A stretch of 64,000 bases of DNA from Corallococcus coralloides DSM 2259 (lineage in GTDB: Bacteria > Myxococcota > Myxococcia > Myxococcales > Myxococcaceae), in the NCBI RefSeq assembly GCF_000255295.1, contig NC_017030.1, forward strand, positions 2,666,001-2,730,000, read 5' to 3'. Positions 55,867 through 64,000 of the stretch are shown one piece after another. The first letter of the stretch is position 1. Each line of letters opens with the position of its first letter. A model generated the notes under the pieces. That model was not told the origin of the DNA, did no database searches, and was given only the letters and a program-made list of their open reading frames with translations. A program made the translations under genes and the position numbers.

Positions 55867-56256
55867 TTGAAGTCACCAGGGTACGGAAAGATGACCGGGC
55901 GCTACGACGATGACTGCGTCGCGACGCGCGAAATCCTGAGCCTCATCGGGGACAAGTGGAGCGTGATGGTCATCGTCAACCTGGGCGAAGGCCCGGTGCG
56001 CTTCAGCGACCTCAAGCGCGCCATCGAGGGCATCTCCCAGCGCATGCTGACCCTCACGCTGCGCAACCTGGAGCGGGACGGGCTGCTGACGCGCACCGTG
56101 CACCCGACGACGCCGCCGAGCGTGGACTACGCGCTCACGAAGCTGGGACGCACGCTGCTCGAACCGGTGTCCGTGCTCGCGATGTGGGCGCAGCAGCACC
56201 GGCCGGAGATGGAGCGCGCCCGCGAGGCCTTCGCGCGCTCCGCCAGGGCGAAGTGA
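55867..56256 (+). CDS. HxlR-family winged-helix regulator
   Basis: 129 aa from the TTG. Typical HxlR opening GRYDDDCVATREILSLIGDKW, then RFSDLKRAIEGISQRMLTLTLRNLERDGLLTRTVHPTTPP and YALTKLGRTLLEPV. The single Cys (DDDC) near the N-terminus is the position used for redox or electrophile sensing in this family. It likely represses itself and the divergent doxX; the 91-bp gap contains the direct repeat GGTTAC (~55793 and ~55806) but no clear palindrome. Confidence 0.92.
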   Translation: MKSPGYGKMTGRYDDDCVATREILSLIGDKWSVMVIVNLGEGPVRFSDLKRAIEGISQRMLTLTLRNLERDGLLTRTVHPTTPPSVDYALTKLGRTLLEPVSVLAMWAQQHRPEMERAREAFARSARAK

Positions 56257-56400
56257 GCGGTGTCGCGTTCCGTGCCGACGCAGCCGCTTGCCATGGTGAC
56301 GCGGCGCTGAGGCCCACCCCAGGCCCTCCAGAGGCGGGCGCACCGTGGCATCCGATTTGCGTAGGGATTGGGCATCCCCCTTCGCATTGGAAAAGCGCCC

Positions 56401-59205
56401 ATGACCGCCAAGACGCCTTTCACCCAGGGCATCCTCATCTGCCCGACGACGCACATTGACTGGGATTGGGTCTACACGTTCGACCAGTACTACGCCTCGA
56501 ACAGCCAGGCGACGGGCTCGGTCTCCGGACGCGACACGGTCCAGAACATCTACAACGCCGCGGTCTCGCTGTTCTCCCGGCGGATTGGCTTCACCTTCTC
56601 CGTGACGGAGGTGGGCTTCCTGCAACGCTATGCGCGGGACAACCCGGCAGGCATCACGGCCCTCGCGGCGGCGGGTGACGACTTCTGCCTGATGGGCGGC
56701 GGCATCACGTCGCCGGACAACCTCGTCTGCGCGGGCGAGCTCTTCATCCGCAACTACCTGGTGGGACGCACCTGGGCGAAGCAGGTCGGGCTCGAGTCCA
56801 ACCTGTACGACTCGGCGTGGCTCCCGGATGACTTCGGGCATGATCCCCAGCTGCCGGTGGTGCTGAACGCCATGGGTCTCACCACCGCGGGACTCTCTCG
56901 CGTGCCCGGCTCGCCGCAGGGGTCGCCGGGGGCCGCGCCCATCGACCCTCCCGGCCCTTCCATCGCGTCGCAGCTGAACTCCAGCGGTCTGGTCTTCCAC
57001 TGGCAGGCGGGGGACGGCTCCCGCATCACCGCGCTCTTCATGCCCAACACCTACGGCACGGTGGGCTACCTGGACGCGGACGACATCTCCAGCAATGCCC
57101 AGACGGTGAACCAGTTCGTCAACCAGTACCGCTCGGGCTGGCCCGGGGGTCTCCGCTTCATCCCCGTGGGCATCGACTTCGCCACGCCCTCCGTCACCTC
57201 CTCGTCGGGCGAGGTGTTCAGCTGGTTGAACGTGACCCACGGCTACAACAGCAGCTTCGGCAACACCAACGGCGTCAAGGGAACCACGGGGACGTTCAAG
57301 ACATACATGGACGCCGTCCTGGGAAGCGGCGCCGCGCTCCCCGTGAACGCTCCGCTCAACGCGCAGAATTACTGGACGGGTTACTTCGCCAGCCGCCCCG
57401 AACTGAAGCGGAACCAGTACGCGGCGGTGCGCGCGCTGATGTCCGCGGAGGTCATCAGCGCGCTGCTGCGCACCAGCAGCAGCTACGCCACCTCCTCGCT
57501 GGACGCGTTCGACTCCACCGTCTGGAATGGCTGGGAGGTGCTGGCTCCCAGCTCCCATCACGACTTCGTGACGGGCACGTCTCCGGACAACGTGTATGAG
57601 GGCGAGCAGCTGCCGCTGAGCCGGCAGGGCGTCTCGGTGGCGAAGGCCGCCCTCGACCAGGGGATGGCGCTGCTCGCGCAGGGCATCTCCGCGAAGCCTC
57701 AGTCCCAGGAGCTCCCTGTCGTCGTGTGCAACACGCTCGGGTTCGAGCGGGTCCACGGGCTGCTGGCGGAGCTCACCCCTCCTCCGGCGGACCTGCGCTT
57801 CCACGCCGTGAAGAGCGTGCGGACCCGCGACGGGTTGCTGCCCATCCAGCGAGCCGCGAACGGGAACCTCCTCTTCATGGCGGCGCCCCCCAGCGCGGGC
57901 TACGAGACGGTCTACCTCTCCACCCTGTCCCCTCCGGGGCCCATCGTGGTCGCGCAGCCGGCCGTGGGAGACACGGCAATCCTGGAGAACGACCTGATCC
58001 GCGTGACCCTCTCCAAGGCGAACGCGTGGAGCATCAGCCAGTTCTCATATGGGGTGGACGGCGGGAGCAGCAGCCTCTTCGCCTCCCAGAGCGTGGGCAA
58101 TCAGCTGCGGTTCTACAAGGACACCGGCAACATCTATCAGTTCGGCAATGAGCCGTATGGCTCCACCAATCCGCCTTCCTATGGCACGTTCAGCGAGGAC
58201 ACGTCCGCGAGGTTCGTGGGAGGAGACGCGCGGTGGCTGGAGCAGGGGCCGTACCGTTATCGCTTGCAGGCGGAGGTGACGGAGCAGGTCAGCGGCCACC
58301 GGTTCACGCTGGAGTACTCGCTGGTGGTGGGCGAGCGCTTCCTCCGGATGAAGCTCACGGGTGCCTCGCCTTCCGGCAGGTCGGTCGTGGTGGCGTTCCC
58401 CATGGTGGACCCCAACGGGAACGTGCCCGCGAACCTCAGCTACGGCACGCCGCACTACCAGCACGACGTCCTGCCCGTCCCCAACTGGCCCGGTCCGACG
58501 TTCGTCGCCACCCATGACTACGTGTTCCCCTGCCTCCAGCAGGGCAGCCAGCCGGTGGGAGGCATCTACCACCAGGGCATCCCGGCCTGGACGCTGGACG
58601 ATGCAGGCGTCCTGCTCGGCGTCGTGCTCCGCAACACCCCCGGAGGCGGCCGGGGCGCGTCCGGCAGCGACTCCGGCTGGCATGAGCAGGAGTACGTCGT
58701 GGCGCCCCCGCTGTCTGTCAATGGCACGCCCCGGCTCGGCACGCCCCTGAAGGACGCCCTGTCGGTCACCACCCCGCTGGAGGCCCGCTTCATCTCCGGC
58801 GGGCAGGGGGGCGCGCTGGCGGAGACAGGCTCGCTGGGACAGGTCACCGCGACGAACGCCGGGACGCCGGTGGAGTCGCAGGACGTGATGATCCGCGTGG
58901 CGCGGGTGCAGGCTCCCGGGGCTGAGGGCGGCTACCCCAGCGCTGGAAATGCCACGACGAGCGGTGCGATTCCGACCAGCCTGGTGGTGCGCACGGAGAA
59001 GCGGGGCAGCCAGGCCACCCAGCTCACGGTGCGCTTCCCCTTCCTGGCGAAGGCATCCAATGCCGAGATGCAGGCTGTCACAGCGCTCGAAGCGCCGCTG
59101 ACGGAGCTGGCGGCCGTGCCCTCCGGGACCGACACCGTGACGGTGGACTCTCCCTACGCGCTGTCCGCGCTGCGCATCGCTTGGCGCCGCACGCAGGGGG
59201 GCTGA
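56401..59205 (+). CDS. GH38 alpha-mannosidase-like glycoside hydrolase
   Basis: 934 aa. The N-terminal (beta/alpha) barrel has THIDWDWVYTFDQYY (metal/substrate site, usual HxDxxW), and YDSAWLPDDFGHDPQLPVVLNAMGL carries the catalytic Asp of GH38 (PDxFGHxxxLP). A SSHHDFVTGTSPDNVYEGE block marks the second His pair in the helical domain, then C-terminal beta domains. No signal peptide, so it may be cytoplasmic or non-classically exported. The ATG at 56401 is used; a TTG at 56368 is possible. Not in an obvious cluster; the DTW gene starts 56 bp on. Confidence 0.87.
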   Translation: MTAKTPFTQGILICPTTHIDWDWVYTFDQYYASNSQATGSVSGRDTVQNIYNAAVSLFSRRIGFTFSVTEVGFLQRYARDNPAGITALAAAGDDFCLMGGGITSPDNLVCAGELFIRNYLVGRTWAKQVGLESNLYDSAWLPDDFGHDPQLPVVLNAMGLTTAGLSRVPGSPQGSPGAAPIDPPGPSIASQLNSSGLVFHWQAGDGSRITALFMPNTYGTVGYLDADDISSNAQTVNQFVNQYRSGWPGGLRFIPVGIDFATPSVTSSSGEVFSWLNVTHGYNSSFGNTNGVKGTTGTFKTYMDAVLGSGAALPVNAPLNAQNYWTGYFASRPELKRNQYAAVRALMSAEVISALLRTSSSYATSSLDAFDSTVWNGWEVLAPSSHHDFVTGTSPDNVYEGEQLPLSRQGVSVAKAALDQGMALLAQGISAKPQSQELPVVVCNTLGFERVHGLLAELTPPPADLRFHAVKSVRTRDGLLPIQRAANGNLLFMAAPPSAGYETVYLSTLSPPGPIVVAQPAVGDTAILENDLIRVTLSKANAWSISQFSYGVDGGSSSLFASQSVGNQLRFYKDTGNIYQFGNEPYGSTNPPSYGTFSEDTSARFVGGDARWLEQGPYRYRLQAEVTEQVSGHRFTLEYSLVVGERFLRMKLTGASPSGRSVVVAFPMVDPNGNVPANLSYGTPHYQHDVLPVPNWPGPTFVATHDYVFPCLQQGSQPVGGIYHQGIPAWTLDDAGVLLGVVLRNTPGGGRGASGSDSGWHEQEYVVAPPLSVNGTPRLGTPLKDALSVTTPLEARFISGGQGGALAETGSLGQVTATNAGTPVESQDVMIRVARVQAPGAEGGYPSAGNATTSGAIPTSLVVRTEKRGSQATQLTVRFPFLAKASNAEMQAVTALEAPLTELAAVPSGTDTVTVDSPYALSALRIAWRRTQGG

Positions 59206-59261
59206 AGCGCCTGCAACGAGTGCTTCTCTTCGAGCGGGGACGGGCACAGGATGACGGGAGG

Positions 59262-59834
59262 ATGCCTCCCCGCGCTGCCCGTCCACCCCGCTGTACGCGT
59301 TGCAACCTGGCGAAACACCTGTGCCTGTGCGCGGAGGTTCCCCAGGTGGAGACCCGCACCCGCTTCGTCTTCCTCCAGCACGTGATGGAGGTGTCGAAGC
59401 GCAGCAACACCGGGGGCGTGGCCGCGCTCGCCCTCTCGAACGCGAAGCTGCTCATCCACGGTTCCATGGCGGGGACCTTCGACATGGAGGTCCTCTCCGA
59501 ACCGGGGACCTGGCTGCTCTTCCCAGACGGTCCCACCGCGCCGCCAGACGCGCCTCCTCCCAGGCAGGTGGTGGTGCTGGACGCGAACTGGTCGCAGGCG
59601 CGGCGGATGACCCAGCGGCTCCCGGAGCTGCGGGCACTGCCCCGGCTGGTGCTGCCCCCGCCAGAGCCCGGTCTGCTCATGCTTCGCGAACCCTCGCACC
59701 CCGCCGGGATGTCCACCCTGGACGCCGTGGCCCGCGCCGTGGCCCTGCTGGAAGGCCCTGAGGTGGCGGCGCCACTGGCGCGGCTGGCCGCACTCCGGGT
59801 GCAGCGCATCGCCGACTGTGGGACGCTGAACTGA
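59262..59834 (+). CDS. DTW-domain tRNA-uridine aminocarboxypropyltransferase-like protein
   Basis: 190 aa. N-terminal Cys cluster CTRCNLAKHLCLC (zinc), KRSNTGGVAALALSNAKL, then the DTW region VVVLDANWSQARRM, where the usual DxTW Thr is Asn, and MLREPSHPAGMSTLDAVARAV. The family (TapT/TuaA) puts acp on uridine 47 of tRNA using SAM. The ATG at 59262 is preceded by GGGAGG. 5 bp before a HAD gene, probably one mRNA. Confidence 0.87.
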   Translation: MPPRAARPPRCTRCNLAKHLCLCAEVPQVETRTRFVFLQHVMEVSKRSNTGGVAALALSNAKLLIHGSMAGTFDMEVLSEPGTWLLFPDGPTAPPDAPPPRQVVVLDANWSQARRMTQRLPELRALPRLVLPPPEPGLLMLREPSHPAGMSTLDAVARAVALLEGPEVAAPLARLAALRVQRIADCGTLN

Positions 59835-59839
59835 GCGCC

Positions 59840-60469
59840 ATGGGATACCGGCTGATCATCTTCGACTTCGACGGGACGCTCGCGGACAGCGCGGGCTGGT
59901 TTCGCGGCATCTTCAACGACGTGGCCCGGCGCTACGGCTTTCGCACCGTCAGCGGTGAGGAACTGGAGGCGCTGCGCGGGCAGGACACCCGGGCCATCAT
60001 CGCGCGGCTCGGTGTGCCCCTGTGGAAGCTGCCCTTCATCGCTTCCCACATGCGCAAGCTCGTCGCGCGTGACGCGCACCGCATCCCGACCTTCCCGGGC
60101 GTGGAGGCGATGCTGGAGCAGCTGGAGGCGCGAGGCATCACCCTGGCCGTGGTGAGCTCCAACGCGGAGGAGAACGTGCGCCGCGTGCTGGGGCCGGTGG
60201 CGTCCGCGCGCATCCGCCACTATGCCTGCGGCGCGGGGCTCTTCGGCAAGCGGTCGAAGTTCCGGAAGGTGCTGAAGGCCGCGGGCGTGCGTCCCGGCGA
60301 GGCCCTCTCCGTGGGCGACGAGGTGCGCGACATCGAGGCCGCGGCGGCCGAGGGCATCGCCACCGCGGCGGTGACGTGGGGCTACGCGACGGAGGCGTTG
60401 CTGCGCTCACGCGCGCCCACGGTCGTCCTCACCCGCCTCGACGAGCTGCTGCAAGCCGCCGCGGCATAG
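59840..60469 (+). CDS. HAD-family hydrolase (phosphoglycolate-phosphatase-like)
   Basis: 209 aa. Motif I DFDGTLADSAGW, motif II VVSSNAEENV (S/T), motif III Lys in KRSKFRKVLKAAG, motif IV VGDEVRDIEAAAAEG. A helical cap lies between I and II. All catalytic residues present; substrate unknown. The ATG at 59840, 5 bp after the DTW gene. Confidence 0.92.
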   Translation: MGYRLIIFDFDGTLADSAGWFRGIFNDVARRYGFRTVSGEELEALRGQDTRAIIARLGVPLWKLPFIASHMRKLVARDAHRIPTFPGVEAMLEQLEARGITLAVVSSNAEENVRRVLGPVASARIRHYACGAGLFGKRSKFRKVLKAAGVRPGEALSVGDEVRDIEAAAAEGIATAAVTWGYATEALLRSRAPTVVLTRLDELLQAAAA

Positions 60470-60477
60470 GGCGCGGC

Positions 60478-61929
60478 TCACTGGCGCGTGCTGTTGCGCA
60501 GGTACTGCGCGTAGAAGCGGATGGCGGCGGCGTGCTCCTCCACGGAGAGCCGTTCGTCGCGGCCGTGCATCCGGGTGAGGTCCTCACGGCTCATCCGCAC
60601 CGGCACGAAGCGGTACACGCTGTCGCTCAGGGAATGGAAGTAGCGCGCGTCGGTGGCCGCCACGGTGAGGAAGGGCGCCACCAGCACGTCCGGGAACGCC
60701 TGCCGGATGCTGCGCTGCAGCTGCCGCCAGCCCTCCGTGTCCAGGCGCGACACCGGCGAGGCCTCGTCGCCCTGGGCGGTCAGCTCCACGCGCGCGTCAT
60801 CCACCACGTCGCGCACGTGGGCGCGCACGTCCTCCAGGCTGTCTCCCGGCAGCAGGCGGACGTTGAGCACCGCGCGGGCCTGCGAGGGCAGCACGTTGGG
60901 CTTGGGACTGCCTTCGAGCATGGTGGCCGCGAAGGTGGTGCGGATGCTGGCGTTCGTGGAGGGCGCTCCGGCCATCTGCCGCTCGATGACGGGCGCGAAG
61001 AGCCAGGTGTTGGCGAAGAGCAGGCGCATGCCGAAGTTCATCTCCGGCCCCACGTACTCGAAGAGCGCCCGCGTCCCGCCGCGCAGCTCGGGCTTGAACG
61101 GGTGCTCCTCCAGCCGCACGAGCGCCCGGGCCAGGGTGTTCGCGGCGGTCTGCGGGGGCGGCATGGACGCGTGTCCGCCCGTGCTCCGCACCACCAGCTC
61201 CACGCGCGCCGAGCCCTTCTCCGCCACGCCCACCAGCGCCACCGGCGCGGCCACGCCGGGCACGAGCCCCACGCCGATGGGGCCGCCCTCGTCCAGCACC
61301 GACTCCAGGGCCACGCCCCGCTCGCGCAGCAGCGCGGCCACGCGCGCGGCCCCGTCGTGCCCGCCCACCTCCTCGTCCGCGCCGAACGCGAGCAGCACCG
61401 TGCGGCGGGGGCGGTAGCCTTCGGCGAGGAGGCCCTCCACGGCTTCGAGGATGGCGAGCACACTGCCCTTGTCGTCCAGCGTCCCACGTCCGTACACGTA
61501 GCCATCCGCCACGACGCCGTCGAAGGGCGGGTGGCTCCAGGTGGCCTCCGCCTCCGCGGGCACCACGTCCAGGTGGCCCATCAGCAGCACGGGCCGCAGG
61601 TCGGGCTCCGAACCCTTCCAGGTATAGAGATGGGCATGCGCCCCCACGGCCTCATGCGCGAGCTCCGCGTGCAGGCGGGGAAACCGGGCCACGAACCCGG
61701 CGTGCAGCGCCTGGAAGGCGGCGTCCTCCGCGCGCATGCCGTCGGAGGCGGCGATGGTGCGGTGGCGCAGCGCCTCCGCCAGGCGGCCCGCGGCTTGGGC
61801 GGCATCCACCGCGAAGGGCTCGGCGGGCTCGGCGGGCACCTGCCGTGAACCGAAGCGCAGCGTGCGGATGACGAGGACGCCCACGAGAAGCAGGACGAGG
61901 GCCAGCAGGACGAGGAGGACGCGCTTCAT
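60478..61929 (-). CDS. M20-family metallopeptidase with N-terminal membrane anchor
   Basis: 483 aa. TM helix 3-22 (VLLVLLALVLLLVGVLVI), then the M20 fold: LLMGHLDVVPAE (HxD), GRGTLDDKGSVLAILEAVE, GADEEVGGHDGAARVAAL (catalytic E, ligand E), a dimerisation domain from GVAEKGSARVELVVRSTGGHASMPP and a C-terminal ligand near RMSREDLTRMHGRDERLS. Close in pattern to carboxypeptidase S/PM20D1, which cleave or form N-acyl amino acids. It should face the periplasm. The ATG is at 61927-61929. Confidence 0.92.
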   Translation of the reverse strand: MKRVLLVLLALVLLLVGVLVIRTLRFGSRQVPAEPAEPFAVDAAQAAGRLAEALRHRTIAASDGMRAEDAAFQALHAGFVARFPRLHAELAHEAVGAHAHLYTWKGSEPDLRPVLLMGHLDVVPAEAEATWSHPPFDGVVADGYVYGRGTLDDKGSVLAILEAVEGLLAEGYRPRRTVLLAFGADEEVGGHDGAARVAALLRERGVALESVLDEGGPIGVGLVPGVAAPVALVGVAEKGSARVELVVRSTGGHASMPPPQTAANTLARALVRLEEHPFKPELRGGTRALFEYVGPEMNFGMRLLFANTWLFAPVIERQMAGAPSTNASIRTTFAATMLEGSPKPNVLPSQARAVLNVRLLPGDSLEDVRAHVRDVVDDARVELTAQGDEASPVSRLDTEGWRQLQRSIRQAFPDVLVAPFLTVAATDARYFHSLSDSVYRFVPVRMSREDLTRMHGRDERLSVEEHAAAIRFYAQYLRNSTRQ

Positions 61930-62174
61930 CGGTTGGAGGTTCCCGGAGAGGTCGCCGTCGAGCGTAGCAGCAGGCGCGGCGCGCCACTCCCGCTGGCGAA
62001 CCCGAAGACCGCGACGACAGGGCGAGGCCCCGGCGCATCACCGCCCGGATCCCAACAGCGGTGTTGCCCCGGCGGGCGGCTCCACCGCAGGGCCTGGAAG
62101 GCTACCCTGCAACGCGAAAGCCAGTAACAAATAGAAATACATTCGTGATGACTCAGGTGGTGGGGGGCACAGCC

Positions 62175-63125
62175 ATGCGGATGATGCGAACGAGGGCCGT
62201 GCTCGTCCCTGATCAAGGGGCGTCGGCGCTGTCGGAGGACTACTTCCGTTCCGCGCACCACCTGCGAGCCGAACGGGTGACGCATACGCTGGTCATCGAG
62301 GACGGCGAGCAGCACGCGCTGCGGGTGCCCCTCATCGTGCGGCCCATTGAAGGGACGCCCTACCGCGATGCCATCTCCCCGTATGGGTTTCCCGGCGGCG
62401 CGCTGTCCGGGCTCCGGGAGGTGTCGAAGGACGCGGTGGACTGGACGGGAACGGAGCTCGTCAGCATCTTCGTGCGCGACCGCGTCGCGGGCCCCCGGTG
62501 CTTCGCGGGCGGGACGGAGCGCAACGAGGTGTTCTTCATCGACCCGCGCCTGCCGGTGGAGTTCCGGGAGATGCATTACCGGCACATCCGGCGCAACCTC
62601 CGGCTGGGCTTCGTGAGCACCGCGCGTGAGGCTCGCGCGGTGTCGCGCGCGGACCGGGAGGGCTTCCAGGAAGCCTACCGGCAGACCATGGTCCGCGAAG
62701 GGGCGAGCTCCCGGTACTTCTTCTCCGACGCCTATTTCGAGGAGCTGTTCTCATCCCCGTGCGCCTGGCTGGCGACGACGCATGCACCTGAAGGAGACGT
62801 GGCCTCCGCCGCGCTGTGTGTCAGCAGCGACGGCATGCTGCACTACTACCTGGGCGGAACGGCGGATGCGCATCTGGCGCGCTCGCCGGCGAAGAATGTC
62901 TTTGGAACGCTGGCGGACCTCTGCTCACAACTCGGCGTCCCGCTCCACCTGGGTGGCGGCATCCGGCCGGGAGACAGCCTGGAGCAGTTCAAACGGAGCC
63001 TGTCGAACTCGGGCTCCCGCCTCCACACCCATGAGCTGATCTGCGAGCCCTCGGTGTACGCGCGCCTTTCGGCGGGCCGCGACGACACGGGCTTCTTCCC
63101 TGCGTATCGCGCACCCCGGAGTTGA
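62175..63125 (+). CDS. FemAB/GNAT-like acyltransferase
   Basis: 316 aa. Two GNAT-like halves: RMMRTRAVLVPDQGASALSE, then VIEDGEQHALRVPLIVRPIEG, AISPYGFPGGALSG, YRHIRRNLRLGFVSTAREA, DREGFQEAYRQTMVREGA and VSSDGMLHYYLGGTADAHLA. The YGFPG and YYLGGT pieces are usual in FemAB-like proteins that add amino acids to peptidoglycan or acylate sugars. The ATG at 62175 has GGGGGG upstream; the ATG at 62148 has none. A capsule or LPS decoration role is inferred from the acyltransferase gene next to it. Confidence 0.8.
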   Translation: MRMMRTRAVLVPDQGASALSEDYFRSAHHLRAERVTHTLVIEDGEQHALRVPLIVRPIEGTPYRDAISPYGFPGGALSGLREVSKDAVDWTGTELVSIFVRDRVAGPRCFAGGTERNEVFFIDPRLPVEFREMHYRHIRRNLRLGFVSTAREARAVSRADREGFQEAYRQTMVREGASSRYFFSDAYFEELFSSPCAWLATTHAPEGDVASAALCVSSDGMLHYYLGGTADAHLARSPAKNVFGTLADLCSQLGVPLHLGGGIRPGDSLEQFKRSLSNSGSRLHTHELICEPSVYARLSAGRDDTGFFPAYRAPRS

Positions 63126-63286
63126 GTGACATGTCGCATACCGGCCCTCCAACGCGGGGGCCGGCGCATGCGGAAGACGTGACACATGCCCGCGACCCAA
63201 GGGGGCATGGTGAGAACACCGGGTGACACCTACCGTTGGACTCGCTCCAAACGCTGAACGGAGCGATCCAGGAAGGGTGACCCCGG

Positions 63287-64000
63287 ATGACACGCATTCC
63301 TGCCGCTCCGGAGGCAAATCCGCCGCGTCTGGTGGAGCTGGATGCGCTCCGGGGGTTCGCGGCGCTGGCGGTCGCGCTGTATCACTTCACGGCGGAATAC
63401 AGCGACCTCTACGGACACACGGTTCCCCTCTGGGAGATGCGCTTCGGGAAGTATGGGGTGCAGCTCTTCTTCGCCATCAGCGGCTTCGTCATCCTGATGT
63501 CGTTGGAGCGCGTCGAGCGGGCCCGGGACTTCGTGTGGAGCCGCGCGGCCCGGCTCTACCCGTCCTATTGGACGGCCGTCGCGCTCACCTTCACGGTGGT
63601 GACGCTGTTCGGGTTGCCGGAGCGTGAATTCAGCCTCCAGACGGCCCTGGTCAACCTGACCATGTTTCACGAGCTGCTTCGCGTCCCGCACGTGGACACC
63701 GTGTATTGGACGCTGACCATCGAGCTGTCGTTCTACCTGTTGATGTTCGTGCTCGCGTACACGCGGACGCTTCCCAGGGTCATCCCCATCTTCATCGTGC
63801 TCGTCGTGTTGCAGACCCTGGCGGAGCTGGCGGCCCAGGCCCTGGGCATGACCTTCCTGTCGAGACTCGCGAGCCGGCCGCACCTGCAATACTTCGCGCT
63901 GGGTGTGCTGGCCTTCAAGCAGAGCCGTGGCGAGGTCTCCCTGCCGTCCGCGCTGGTGCTCGTGGCCGTCAGCTTCGCTCACGAGGTGTTCGTGGGGAGT
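63287..64000 (+). CDS. acyltransferase-3 family membrane protein (3' end cut by window edge)
   Basis: 238 codons visible. Opening VELDALRGFAALAVALYHFT (catalytic-type H), YGVQLFFAISGFVILMSL, RAARLYPSYWTAVALTFTVV and YWTLTIELSFYLLMFVL (conserved E), with ~6 TM helices so far. OafA/YrhL-type proteins O-acetylate polysaccharides. The ATG at 63287 follows GGAAGGG. It continues beyond the right edge. Confidence 0.92.
   Translation, partial: MTRIPAAPEANPPRLVELDALRGFAALAVALYHFTAEYSDLYGHTVPLWEMRFGKYGVQLFFAISGFVILMSLERVERARDFVWSRAARLYPSYWTAVALTFTVVTLFGLPEREFSLQTALVNLTMFHELLRVPHVDTVYWTLTIELSFYLLMFVLAYTRTLPRVIPIFIVLVVLQTLAELAAQALGMTFLSRLASRPHLQYFALGVLAFKQSRGEVSLPSALVLVAVSFAHEVFVGS

Overview
This is a GC-rich (about 70%) stretch of a myxobacterial chromosome. 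I infer Myxococcaceae, probably Corallococcus, from the strong GC3 bias, an exported protein ending in a MYXO-CTERM sorting tail, many lipoproteins of unknown function, and a possible LexA box of the type described for Myxococcus. I see no prophage, insertion sequence, CRISPR array or secondary-metabolite cluster. The layout is a mosaic of short operons, packed closely enough that convergent genes often overlap or abut.

Left part (1-18 kb): truncated apt (-), a SWIM/SNF2 helicase, recN with a candidate SOS box, a PP2C phosphatase and a membrane-anchored M23 endopeptidase, a degenerate GGDEF-like protein, an RlmM-like rRNA methyltransferase, and secA. Next comes the conserved translation block rpsB-tsf-pyrH-frr, with frataxin (cyaY) and sixA on the opposite strand. 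A 1259-residue multi-cofactor oxidoreductase fills 18.6-22.4 kb.

Middle (22-38 kb): a surface-glycan neighbourhood. It holds a methyltransferase, a polytopic GT-C-like protein, a two-domain glycosyltransferase translationally coupled to a proline-rich coiled-coil protein, a divergent GT4 glycosyltransferase, and gmd-rmd for GDP-D-rhamnose. A NADAR protein and small lipoproteins are interspersed. A beta-propeller phytase-like protein with a MYXO-CTERM tail lies next to a UshA-like 5'-nucleotidase, which suggests extracellular organophosphate scavenging. After the nucleotidase, nested inverted repeats could fold as a three-way-junction RNA ahead of a zinc-ribbon protein.

Right part (38-64 kb): an apparent DUF2760-Hsp70-Hsp70 operon, tRNA-Ala(CGC) with promoter and terminator, a two-compartment TPR protein, and heme O synthase with an ABC-2 exporter and a cupredoxin-like lipoprotein. 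Then come an OmpR-type two-component system with a Spy/CpxP-like protein, a cold-shock protein, a cupin, a metallophosphoesterase, divergent doxX/hxlR, a GH38 alpha-mannosidase-like enzyme, a DTW-domain tRNA modification protein, a HAD hydrolase, an M20 peptidase, a FemAB/GNAT-like protein and a truncated acyltransferase.

The best candidates for undescribed biology are the DUF2760/double-Hsp70 unit, the structured intergenic region at 37.54-37.66 kb, and the fused oxidoreductase.
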